From the NCBI GenBank assembly GCA_034436375.1, contig DAOTVS010000314.1, positions 1 through 10,149 of the forward strand: a stretch of DNA of 10,149 nt, written 5' to 3'. A program made the position numbers and the translations under genes. Origin of the DNA: DAOTVS01 sp034436375. GTDB lineage: Bacteria > Chloroflexota > Anaerolineae > SpSt-313. Within the stretch, counting starts at the first letter, position 1. The number at the start of each line of letters is the position of its first letter. The notes under the pieces are model-generated. The model had not been told where the DNA came from, ran no database searches, and was given only the letters and a program-made list of their open reading frames with translations. This document shows positions 1 to 8,100 of this stretch, one piece after another.

Positions 1-24
1 CACGCCACCCTGCAGGGTGGCGTG
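1..24. repeat. 24-nt perfect palindrome at left edge
   Basis: The first 24 bases are exactly self-complementary, centred on CTGCAG at 10-15. As RNA this could form a 10-bp GC-rich stem (CACGCCACCC with GGGTGGCGTG) closed by a TGCA loop. No T-tract follows. It could be the 3' hairpin of a gene to the left or a symmetrical protein-binding site. The palindrome begins at base 1, so it may extend outside the window. Confidence 0.6.
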
Positions 25-50
25 CGGCGCCATCCAGACCCCCACCCCCC

Positions 51-102
51 AAGAGGCCTATGCCGGGTTGGCGCGGAGCATGAGAGCCGGCATAGGCCTC
101 TT
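51..102 (+). repeat. Conserved-loop hairpin, copy 1
   Basis: Bases 51-66 and 87-102 form a perfect 16-bp stem around a 20-nt loop (67-86). The loop and inner stem (63-90) match a second element at 8616-8643 in 25 of 28 positions, whereas the outer stems of the two differ but still pair. Shared loop bases with different but pairing stems suggest a structured RNA or a dispersed structured repeat. The hairpin lies upstream of the HAD promoter (110-138), so it is not in the HAD leader. It may be the 3' end of an upstream transcript; the bases after it (TTATCTG) are not a clear T-tract. Confidence 0.7.
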
Positions 103-109
103 ATCTGCC

Positions 110-138
110 TTGGAGCCGGCGCCGAAATGGAGTAAGAT
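110..138 (+). promoter_or_regulatory. Sigma70-type promoter for the HAD gene
   Basis: TTGGAG at 110-115 and TAAGAT at 133-138 are separated by 17 nt. Each matches the consensus hexamers at four of six positions with ideal spacing. Transcription would start near 145, giving a leader of about 20 nt with the ribosome site at 156-161. Confidence 0.5.
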
Positions 139-165
139 GGCGCACTAACCACAGCGGGAGGCGGT

Positions 166-852
166 ATGAGCGGTTGGGCGGGCTTGCGCGCGCTGATCTT
201 TGACCTCGACGGCACCCTCTACGATAGCCCGGGCTTGCTGCAGGAAGGCCCACGGCTGGCAGTGGCGCTGATTTCCGAGCGTCTGGGGTTGAGCCTGGAA
301 GCGGCGGAGCAGCGCTTCTGTGAGGAGCGGGAGCGCATCGAAGGCAAAAGAGGCAGCCGCCCATCGAGCACCGAGGTGATGCTTAGCCTGACGGGGGTCA
401 GCCTCGAAGAGTGGGCGGCCTATATGTCGGCCCGGGTGGACCCGGCCCGCTTCATCCGGCCGGAGGATTACGGCTGGTTGCGTGACCTGCTAGCCGCGCT
501 GCACCGCCGCTACCGCCTGGGGATCGTCTCCAACAACAACCGCGTGCTGGCGGAGCGCATCCTCAATGTGCTGGGCATTCTGGACTGTTTCGATGCTATC
601 CTGACCATCAGCGAAAGCCGGCGCGTCAAGCCCGATCCGACCCTCTACACCGATATGGCTGCCATGCTGGGCGTGCCCCCGGAGCAGTGCCTCTCCATCG
701 GCGACCGGCTCGCCATCGATATCACCCCGGCGGAGCAGGCCGGCATGCGCGGCGCGCTCGTCCGCGGGCCGGAGGATCTGCGCGCGTTGGGCGCCACGCT
801 GCTCGCGGCGGCAGGGGAGTGCAACGAATGCCCCTCTCGTTCAGTGTCGTAG
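166..852 (+). CDS. HAD-superfamily hydrolase (subfamily IA phosphatase-like)
   Basis: This 228-residue cytosolic protein has all four HAD motifs. Motif I is DLDGT with nucleophile D13 and acid D15, motif II is S122 in VSNNN, motif III is K155 in VKPDP, and motif IV is GD with D180 and D185. Residues 20-100 form a helical cap between motifs I and II (type C1), as in HAD-IA enzymes such as phosphoglycolate phosphatase, pyrimidine 5'-nucleotidase and haloacid dehalogenase. A phosphomonoesterase acting on a small metabolite is the likely activity; the substrate cannot be read from sequence. The ATG start is preceded by GGGAGG (156-161) with a 4-nt gap and by a promoter at 110-138. The length is normal for the family. 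The gene stands alone and runs tail to tail into the minus-strand membrane protein gene, overlapping it by about 12 nt if that gene's frame is corrected. Confidence 0.9.
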   Translation: MSGWAGLRALIFDLDGTLYDSPGLLQEGPRLAVALISERLGLSLEAAEQRFCEERERIEGKRGSRPSSTEVMLSLTGVSLEEWAAYMSARVDPARFIRPEDYGWLRDLLAALHRRYRLGIVSNNNRVLAERILNVLGILDCFDAILTISESRRVKPDPTLYTDMAAMLGVPPEQCLSIGDRLAIDITPAEQAGMRGALVRGPEDLRALGATLLAAAGECNECPSRSVS

Positions 853-1768
853 TGACGGCTTCAGCAGCAGCCCCTGCACCGCCAGCGCGCCCAGGGGGTA
901 ACACGCCCAGTGCGTAATTGTAGATCCCCGTGCCCAGCCGCGAAGCGAGGAGCGTGTTTACATAGGCCACAGCGCCCAAGCCAAAGAGTGAGGCGCCCCA
1001 CACGGGGAACGATGCTACCCACATGGCCGCCTCGCGCTCCCAAGCCGAGCGTGCCAGGAGCGCGATGAGGGCACCGCTCGCTGTCAGCAGGAAGGCCCCG
1101 ATCAGCGACAGGGGGCTCAACTGGACCAGCTTGGAGGTGATGGTGGCCTGCCCCAGGCGCGCCCAGGCGTAGAGCCCGACCAGGGCGCTGAACCCAAGCC
1201 CGGCCAGGGTCGCCGGCAGGAGCAGGCGGATAGGCGCCCGGCGTTGCCAGAGCACAAGGCCGGCGGCCAGCGCGGCGAGGATACCCGCCGGCAGCGCGAT
1301 CTCGTACGCCACGATGAGGGTGTGATCCAGCGAAGCTGTCAGCAGATCGGCGCCGATGCGCAGGAGCGGGGGGCGGCGGTACAGGCGGATGATCATCTCC
1401 CCACCCGTCTGCTGCACGAGCAGGTAGCGGTCGCCGCCGGTGTCGGCCATCTGCAGGCGGGCGTTGTAAAAGGGCGCGTGCTCCCAGGCCCCTACACCCG
1501 CCGCTTCCACGTAGCTGTAGGCCGCCCCGCCTGCGATGCGCACGGGCAAAACGCCCGCCGGTGCGCCCTCCAGGGTCAGCGTGCGCACGCCGCCCTCTTC
1601 GCGGTCGCTGCCTACCTGGTAGGGGGGCTCCGCCTGCAGCGCGATGCGCGGGTCGCCCAGCAGCCAATAGTAGGGGAAGCCGGCAAAGCCCTGCAGGGTG
1701 AAGCGCCTCAAGGCGAACCCTCCCCGGGCAGAGGAATCCCAACACTGCCCCAGGTTCGAGTCTACCAC
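841..1768 (-). CDS. Polytopic membrane protein, probably 5'-truncated and frameshifted
   Basis: The frame reads from GTG at 1768 (GAGGG four bases upstream) and is a real gene by its hydrophobic pattern. Residues 1-148 are soluble and beta-rich, with QCWDS at 8-12. Hydrophobic helices follow at about 151-174, 180-203, 215-239 and 248-272. Read literally, the frame continues into a Gly/Ala/Pro/Arg-rich tail to a stop at 722, antisense to the HAD gene. Removing one base of the G5 run at 894-898 instead gives a fifth helix from residue 282, ending LPLGALAVQGLLLKPSLRH, with a stop at 841-843 and 308 residues. Positive charges place the C-terminus inside and the N-terminal domain outside, yet no signal peptide or first helix precedes it. 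A 5' deletion is therefore likely. I do not recognise the family. The slip could be a sequencing error or a real mutation; if real, this is a pseudogene. Confidence 0.65.
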
Positions 1769-1770
1769 AA

Positions 1771-1800
1771 TACCCTCAATCCCCGCAACAGGAGTATAAT
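1771..1800 (+). promoter_or_regulatory. Likely addBA promoter (-10 TATAAT), divergent region
   Basis: TATAAT at 1795-1800 is a perfect -10 hexamer on the plus strand. No good -35 is seen: 1772-1777 reads ACCCTC at 17-nt spacing. On the minus strand TATACT (complement of 1793-1798) overlaps it, 25 bases before the GTG at 1768, so two -10 boxes may face opposite ways. Transcription toward addB would start near 1807 and give a leader of about 88 nt. Confidence 0.45.
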
Positions 1801-1824
1801 GGACCCTTCTATGCCGCCGTAGAG

Positions 1825-1841
1825 ACGGCCCGGTGGGCCGT
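1825..1841 (+). promoter_or_regulatory. Small hairpin in the addB leader
   Basis: ACGGCCC (1825-1831) pairs perfectly with GGGCCGT (1835-1841) around a GGT loop, just downstream of the predicted addBA start site. It may only stabilise the 5' end of the mRNA. No riboswitch-like complexity is visible. Confidence 0.35.
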
Positions 1842-1894
1842 GTGCCGCCTTGGTTCCGGCAGGCATGCCGAAGGAACTGCAACGGGGTGCATCG

Positions 1895-4800
1895 ATGACA
1901 ACGCGCTTGTTCCTTGCCCCGGCAGGCGCCGGGAAAACTTCCTTCTGTCTCGATCGTGTGCGCGCCTTGAGCCGCGAGCGGCCGCTGGCGCCCATCTGGG
2001 TCTGCCTGCCGAACCGCGAGCAGGTCGAGGCCTTCCGCCGGCGCCTGGCCGCGGCGGGCGGCGCCCTGGGCGTGCAGGTCGGCACTTTCTATAACCTCTA
2101 CCAGGAGACTCTCCTGGCCGCCAGCCTGCTGGAGAGCCCTGGCCGCCCGCTATTGGAGCTGGATGACCCTCTGCAGCACCGCCTGCTGCGCAGCGTGATC
2201 GATCGGGCGGCTGCGGAAGGGACACTGCAGCACTATCTCCCCCTGCAGGAAAAGCCTGGCTTTGTCGGCGCGCTGCGTGGGCTGATCATGGAGCTCAAGC
2301 AGGCGCGGGTGGAGCCCGGAGCGCTGCAGGCAGCGGTCGCCGGCTGCGGGCCGCGCCTGGAGGAGTTGGCTGCACTCTATGCCCTCTATCAGCGTCGCCT
2401 GTGGCAAGAGCATTGGATGGATCCCGAGGGGCTCGGCTGGCTGGCGACGCAGGCCCTGGCGCACTCGCCCCGCCTGCTGGCGGGTTGGGCCTTTGTGGCG
2501 GTAGACGGCTTTGACCAGCTTAACGGCAACCAGGTGGCTTTCCTGGGGCGGCTCTCTGCGCAGGTGGGCGAGTTGTGGATCACCCTGACCGGCGACCCCG
2601 GCTCCGCAAGGGTGCGCCTGGCTCAACGCCGCTTTGACCCGCCCCGCCGCCGGCTGGAGCAGGCGTTGGGCGTGCAGGCCGAGCCCTTGCCGCGGCCTTT
2701 GCGCGCCCAGGCGCTGGCTCACCTGGAGGCGCATCTCTTCGAGCCCTCAGCCCCTGTATTGGCTCCCGAGGGCGCCGTCAGTGGCCTGGAGGCGCCGAAC
2801 CGGGCGTCGGAAGTACGGGCCGCCCTGCGCCAGGTCAAAGCCTGGCTGGTGCGGGAGGGGCTGCCGCCGCACGAGGTGGCCGTGTTGGCCCGTGACCCCG
2901 ATGCCTATGCCCCCTTCCTGGTGGAGACCGCGCAGGAGTTCGGCCTGCCCCTCTGCCTGCAAATCCAGGCGCCGCTGGGCGGCAACCCGGCCGTGGCCGT
3001 GATTTTGCAGCTCCTCTCCCTGTTGCGCCGCGACCGCGCCAGCGCTTCCGTGGTCGACGGCCGCCTGCCCGTGCGGCCTCTGCTGGAGGTGCTGCGCAGC
3101 CCCTACCTTGATTGGCAGGCTTGCCCGGCGGAGGACGAGCCGCTGGGGCTCTCGCCGGAGGATGTGGACCTCCTCGAGGCGGCAGCCCGGGCCGGGCGGG
3201 TGGTGGCTGGGCTGGATCAGTGGCGTGAAGCGCTGGCTGCGCGTGCGGCGGGGACGCCGGCCAGCGAGGGCGAGGATGGAGAGGCGGCGGGGGACGAGCC
3301 GGACTCGGAAACCTGGGGGCGGCTGCGCGCGCGCTTTGAGCGACTGGTGCGGCTCCTCACGCCGCCTGCTGAGGGCTCTATGGCCGATTTCACCCGCTTT
3401 GTGGAGGGCCTGATCGGCGAGGACCCCGGCGACGACGGCGAGCTACGCAGTGAGGCCCACGCCGGCCTGCGCGTGCCGCAGTGCGTGCGGCTTGGCCCCA
3501 GCCTGCTGCGCGAGCGCGACCTCAATGCCCTGCGCGCCCTGAAAGAGGCGCTGCGGGGGCTGGTGTATGCGGAGCAGCTCCTGGGCCCAGGCGAGGCGGC
3601 TGCCGAGGGAGCCCTCCATGGGCTCCCCTCTTTCGAGCGCTTTCTCGACGAGCTGACCGGGGTCGTGGCCGCGAGCCGTTACGACCTGGGCGCCGGACAC
3701 GCCAAGGGGGTGTGGGTCTCCTCCGTACACGAGGCGCGCGGGCTCTCCTTCCGCGCGGTGGTGCTCCTCGGCCTGAGCGAGGGTGAGTTCCCCCGCCCGC
3801 CGGCTGTAGATCCCCTGCTGCGCCCGACCGACCGGCAGTGGCTCGCCCGGCGCGGCCTGCCCATCGAGCCCCTGCCGACAGGCGAAGAGTTTACCCTCTT
3901 CTACGAGGCGGTCACGCGCGCCCGGGAGCGGCTGCTGCTCTGCCGCCCCTACCTGGGCGACGATGGCCAGCCCTGGGACCCTTCCCCCTTCTGGGACGAG
4001 GCGCTGCGCCTTTTGGGCCGCCAGGCGGCAAAGGACAAGCGGCCGGCGTGGTGCGTGCGTGTAACCTCGGCGGAGGCGCTGCCGGTGGAGTGGGCTGCCT
4101 CATGGGCTGAAGCGCTGGGGAGCCTGAGCCAATGGGTGCGCGCCTATGGGGCGCCACAGATTGCTGCCAGGGCGTTGGCGGGCGAGCCGGAGGCCATGGA
4201 CCTCTTTGCGGCGGTGCAGCGGGGCGCCGAGGCGCTGGCGGCGCGCCTGCAGCCAGCGCCGGAAGGGCCGTTCGAGGGCGACTGCAGCACACTGCAGGAG
4301 ATGCTGGCCCATCGCTATGGCCCGGCAGAGCCCTGGAGCGCCAGCCGCCTGGAGTCGTTCCTGACCTGCCCCTTTGGCTTTTTCCTGAGCCAGGCCCTGC
4401 ACCTGGAGGCGCCCCCCGAGCCTGCAGTCGGCTTTGACGCCGCCCAGTTGGGCACCATGTGCCATGCTATCCTGGAGCAGGTTTGCCGCCAGTCGCCGGG
4501 CGGGACGCTGGCGGAGATGCTGGCTGCGCTACCGGCGGCGGCCGATGCAGTGCTCGCCGACGCACCAGGCGCCTATGGCTTTCGCGCCAGCCGGCACTGG
4601 GAGCACGAGAAGGAGCTCATTCGTGCGGATTTGGAGAATACCTTGCGTGCTCTGGCCGCCTGCAGTGAAGGCTGGCGGCCGGTCGCATTGGAGATGGAGT
4701 TTGGCCAGGGCTCTCCGTCGCCCGATGGGGAGCCTCGACCCGCGCAGCCCATCACCGACGGGGAAGGGAACGCCTTTCTTCTGCGCGGCGTGATTGACCG

Positions 4801-5179
4801 CATCGATACGAATGGGCGCGGCGAGCTGCGGGTGCTTGATTACAAGACCGGGGGCAGCATCGCTGCGCACGAGCTGCTGGATGGGCATCGGTTGCAGCTG
4901 GCGCTCTATGCTCAGGCGGCGCAGGGGCTGCTGGGCCAACCGGTCGTGAGTGGGTTCTATTGGCACATCCGCGCGGCCAGGCGCAGCAGCCTGACCCTGG
5001 AGGGATTTGATGGCGGGGCGGCGGGGGCCATGGCCATCGCCGCCCAGAGGGCGGGAGAGGCAATCCGGCGCGTGCGGCAGGGACGCTTCCCGCCTCAGCC
5101 CGAGCGGAGCACCTGCCCGGACTATTGCCCGGGGAGCGCATTCTGCTGGCGTTATCGCCCGCCACGGAATCATCACTAG
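1895..5179 (+). CDS. addB: AddB subunit of AddAB helicase-nuclease (PD-(D/E)XK, Fe-S type)
   Basis: This 1094-residue protein is the AddB subunit of the ATP-dependent helicase-nuclease that resects double-strand breaks and loads RecA. A Walker A motif lies at the extreme N-terminus (APAGAGKT, 8-15). An inactive-looking UvrD-like core follows, with VHEARGLSF near 611-619 and YEAVTRAR at 670-677. The C-terminal nuclease has D968 (VIDRID), D982 and K984 (VLDYKTGG) and Q1001 (QLALY). C825 (TCPFGF) and C1074, C1078 and C1084 (CPDYCPGSAFC) match the split four-cysteine iron-sulfur site of AddB proteins. An acidic low-complexity linker sits at about 452-472. ATG 1895 was chosen because the protein then begins directly with beta-strand 1 and the Walker A motif; the in-frame ATG at 1865 is the alternative. 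Its ribosome site (GGGGTG, 1884-1889) is weak. addA follows after 13 nt, the usual addB-addA order. Length is close to Bacillus AddB (about 1166). Confidence 0.92.
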   Translation: MTTRLFLAPAGAGKTSFCLDRVRALSRERPLAPIWVCLPNREQVEAFRRRLAAAGGALGVQVGTFYNLYQETLLAASLLESPGRPLLELDDPLQHRLLRSVIDRAAAEGTLQHYLPLQEKPGFVGALRGLIMELKQARVEPGALQAAVAGCGPRLEELAALYALYQRRLWQEHWMDPEGLGWLATQALAHSPRLLAGWAFVAVDGFDQLNGNQVAFLGRLSAQVGELWITLTGDPGSARVRLAQRRFDPPRRRLEQALGVQAEPLPRPLRAQALAHLEAHLFEPSAPVLAPEGAVSGLEAPNRASEVRAALRQVKAWLVREGLPPHEVAVLARDPDAYAPFLVETAQEFGLPLCLQIQAPLGGNPAVAVILQLLSLLRRDRASASVVDGRLPVRPLLEVLRSPYLDWQACPAEDEPLGLSPEDVDLLEAAARAGRVVAGLDQWREALAARAAGTPASEGEDGEAAGDEPDSETWGRLRARFERLVRLLTPPAEGSMADFTRFVEGLIGEDPGDDGELRSEAHAGLRVPQCVRLGPSLLRERDLNALRALKEALRGLVYAEQLLGPGEAAAEGALHGLPSFERFLDELTGVVAASRYDLGAGHAKGVWVSSVHEARGLSFRAVVLLGLSEGEFPRPPAVDPLLRPTDRQWLARRGLPIEPLPTGEEFTLFYEAVTRARERLLLCRPYLGDDGQPWDPSPFWDEALRLLGRQAAKDKRPAWCVRVTSAEALPVEWAASWAEALGSLSQWVRAYGAPQIAARALAGEPEAMDLFAAVQRGAEALAARLQPAPEGPFEGDCSTLQEMLAHRYGPAEPWSASRLESFLTCPFGFFLSQALHLEAPPEPAVGFDAAQLGTMCHAILEQVCRQSPGGTLAEMLAALPAAADAVLADAPGAYGFRASRHWEHEKELIRADLENTLRALAACSEGWRPVALEMEFGQGSPSPDGEPRPAQPITDGEGNAFLLRGVIDRIDTNGRGELRVLDYKTGGSIAAHELLDGHRLQLALYAQAAQGLLGQPVVSGFYWHIRAARRSSLTLEGFDGGAAGAMAIAAQRAGEAIRRVRQGRFPPQPERSTCPDYCPGSAFCWRYRPPRNHH

Positions 5180-5192
5180 AGGCCATATAGCG

Positions 5193-8100
5193 ATGCAAAA
5201 GACGATCTTGTCGGACCTGGAACTCGCAGATCGGCAGCGTGAGGCTGCCTTTGCCGATAGTAGCGACATCGTCGTGTTGGCGGGCGCCGGCTGCGGCAAG
5301 ACGACGACACTGGTGGCCCGTTATCTCTACCTCTTGCAGCAGGGCCTGGCGCCGGAGGAGATCGTGGCGATCACCTTCACAGAGCGAGCAGGTCAGGAGA
5401 TGCGGGTGCGCATTCGCCGGCATCTGCGCGCGTACCTTTCTCAGGACCCGCCCGACCAGGCCCTCTGGCTGGAGCGCTATATTGCACTGGACGGCGCGCC
5501 CATCGGCACGATTCACGGCCTGTGCCGGCAACTCTTGGCGGCGCACTCGGCAGAGGCGGGCCTCGATCCCAATTTCGTCGTGCTTGATGACAGCCAGGCA
5601 GCCTCGCTGCAGGTGGAAGCGGTGGAGCGCGCGCTCGTGTGGGGGGAGGACCGGGCCGATACAGTGGCCTGCTTTACCCCTTTGGGCGGCCCCGACGGCC
5701 TGCGTCGGGTATTGGAGGCGCTCCTTTCGCGCCGGCTCGATGTGGAGCCGGCGCTGGAGGGGACGGTCAGCAGCGCAGAGGTAAGGGAGCGCTGGCGGCG
5801 GGCGCGGCTGGATTGGCTGCGCGCGGCGCTGGCAGGGCCGGAATGGGAAGCTTTGCTCGCTGAGTTGAGCGCCTGCGAGCCCCTGAGGCCAGGCGATGCT
5901 CTCGACCAGTGCCGGCTGCGCTCTCTTGCAGCGGTGCAAGCCGCGCGGGCGGCCGCGGCGGTGGATGATTGGGAAGGCGCACTGGCTACCCTGCGGGAGG
6001 GTGTGGGCAAGCCGGGCAACCTGGGCAGCAAGAGCAATTGGAGCGATGTGCGTGCAGTGCGCACCGCTCTGAGCGCCCTCTGTGACCTGTGCCGGCAGCG
6101 CATCCTGAACCTGACTGGCAAGGCCGATCTGGCTCTGGATGATGCACTGGCCGAAGTCTGGCCCGGGCTGGTGAGCCTCTTCAGGCAGGCCTGCCGCGAT
6201 TATGAGGCCCTCAAGGCCCAGGAGCAGGCAGTGGATTTCGACGACCTGGAGGCCGGGGCCCTGCGCCTGCTGCAGACTCAACCCGAAGTAGCAGCCTATT
6301 GCCGCAGTCGGTTCAAGGCGGCGCTGGTGGATGAGTTCCAGGACACGAACGAGCGCCAACGGAGGCTCATCGAGGCCCTCTTGGGCGCTCCAGCCGGGCA
6401 GACGCAATGCCTCTTTGTCGTCGGCGATGGCAAACAGTCGATCTACCGCTTCCGGGGGGCAGATGTGACCGTTTTTCGCGAGGTGGAGCGCCAGATTCGT
6501 GCGGCTGGTGGGCGCCCGGTGAGCCTGGACCTGACCTACCGTACTCATGCGCCCCTGCTGGCGGTGCTGAATCGCCTGTTGGCGGCGGTACTCGGCACAA
6601 AGGATGATCCGGAGCGCCCGTTCCTGGTGCCCTTTGCAGGGCTCAGCACCCACCGCAGCGAGCCGCGACTGCCGGTGGAGAGGCCCTTTGTGGAGCTGCA
6701 CCTGGCGCTGGGGCCGAACGCCGAGGCGGGCCGCCAGGAAGCTGCACGGGCGCTCGCCGCACGCCTGCGGGCGTTGCATAACGAGGGAGCCGGGGTGCCT
6801 TGGGGCGAGATGGCCTGCCTTTTCCGCGCATCCACCAACTATGGCGTGTATGAGGAGGCTTTCGATGCGGCCGGCATTCCCTACGTCACGGTGGCCGGGG
6901 CTGGCTTTTATGAGCGGCCGGAGGTGCGCGACCTGCTGAACGCCTTGGCGGCCCTGGCCAACCCGAGCGATGACCTGGCATTGGCTGGATTGTTGCGCTC
7001 GCCGGCCATTGGTCTCAGTGATGCCAGCCTCTACATCCTGCGCAGGGGCCAGCTATCGCACTCTGGCGGCGCCGGGCGGGAGCGCCCGCTGCAGCAAGCC
7101 CTGCACCAGCCTGAGGTCCTGGCCCTGCTCGAACCGGGGGAGCGGGCACGGGCCGGGCGCGCAGCCAGTCTCATTGCCGAGCTGCACCCGCAGATGGGGC
7201 GCCTGCCCGTGGCTGCCGTGCTCAAGGCCTTTCTCGACCGTACGGGCTATCGGGCGATTTTGCGCCTGTGTCCTCAGACGGAGCGAGCCGGCCGCAATGT
7301 CGACAAGCTCCTGGCCGACGCCCATCGCAGTGGCGCCGTGGGGGTGGGGGAGCTTTTGCAGTATGTGCAAAGCCTGAAGGACACTGGCGCCCGCGAAGGC
7401 GAGGCGCCGCCCGAAGCCGACGAGGCGGTGCAGTTGATGACTGTGCACAAAGCCAAAGGGCTGGAGTTCGGCGTGGTGGTCCTCGCCGATGCGGGACACG
7501 GCGGTGGGCGCGGCGCCGGCGACGTCTTGCTCGACCCGGAATGGGGCCTGCTGATCAGAGTGAGCTGCATCGAGGAGAGTGAGGTGCGCACAGGCCTGAT
7601 GCATGGCCTGGCGGCCGCTCGCGATAGCGAGATGGACGACGCCGAGGAACGGCGCCTGCTCTACGTCGCGGCGACACGCGCCAAAGACAAGCTTCTGATC
7701 AGCGGTCATGTGCAGGCCGGCAAGGGCGGGCTGCGCTTTGCGGGCTGGTTGGACCGGTTGGCCGGCGCCCTGGGCGGGGAGGAAATGGCGGCGCTCGAGG
7801 CGCCCGCCCCGGGCAGCTGCACCCGTGCTACCCTGTGGGGGGGTGATGTGAGCTGCACCCTCTACGCGCCCGCGGAAGGGAAAAGCGCTGTGGAGGCGGC
7901 TGCTATGCGGGCGGCCTGCCCAGAGGCGCCGGAGCTCGCGCCCCCCGTGCTGGCGCACCCATTGCCCCTATCCGTGGCCGCCAAAGAAAGCGAAACTCCC
8001 GACCGGGTATGGTGGGTCGTGCCGCCCGTCCGCGGGCAGCTCCGGCCGCCAGCCTGGGTGGTCGGCAAGCTGGTGCATATCGGCCTGCGCCTGTGGCGCT

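Noticed and set aside
722..840. The literal C-terminal extension of the minus-strand membrane protein through the HAD gene.
   Set aside because: It is low-complexity and antisense to HAD motif IV. A one-base correction gives a far more protein-like ending at 841.
880..900. Programmed frameshifting at the G5 run.
   Set aside because: There is no classic slippery heptamer with a downstream structure and no known precedent in this kind of gene. A mutation or sequencing error is simpler.
5007..5192. An N-terminal extension of AddA from an ATG inside addB.
   Set aside because: The extension is Arg/Pro/Gly-rich shadow sequence. AddA proteins begin shortly before the Q-motif, which fits ATG 5193.
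4752..6779. A 675-codon open frame antisense to the end of addB and the start of addA.
   Set aside because: Long antisense frames are expected opposite high-GC coding DNA. The translation is Arg/Gln/His/Pro-rich with no domain pattern, while addB and addA on the other strand have full motif sets.
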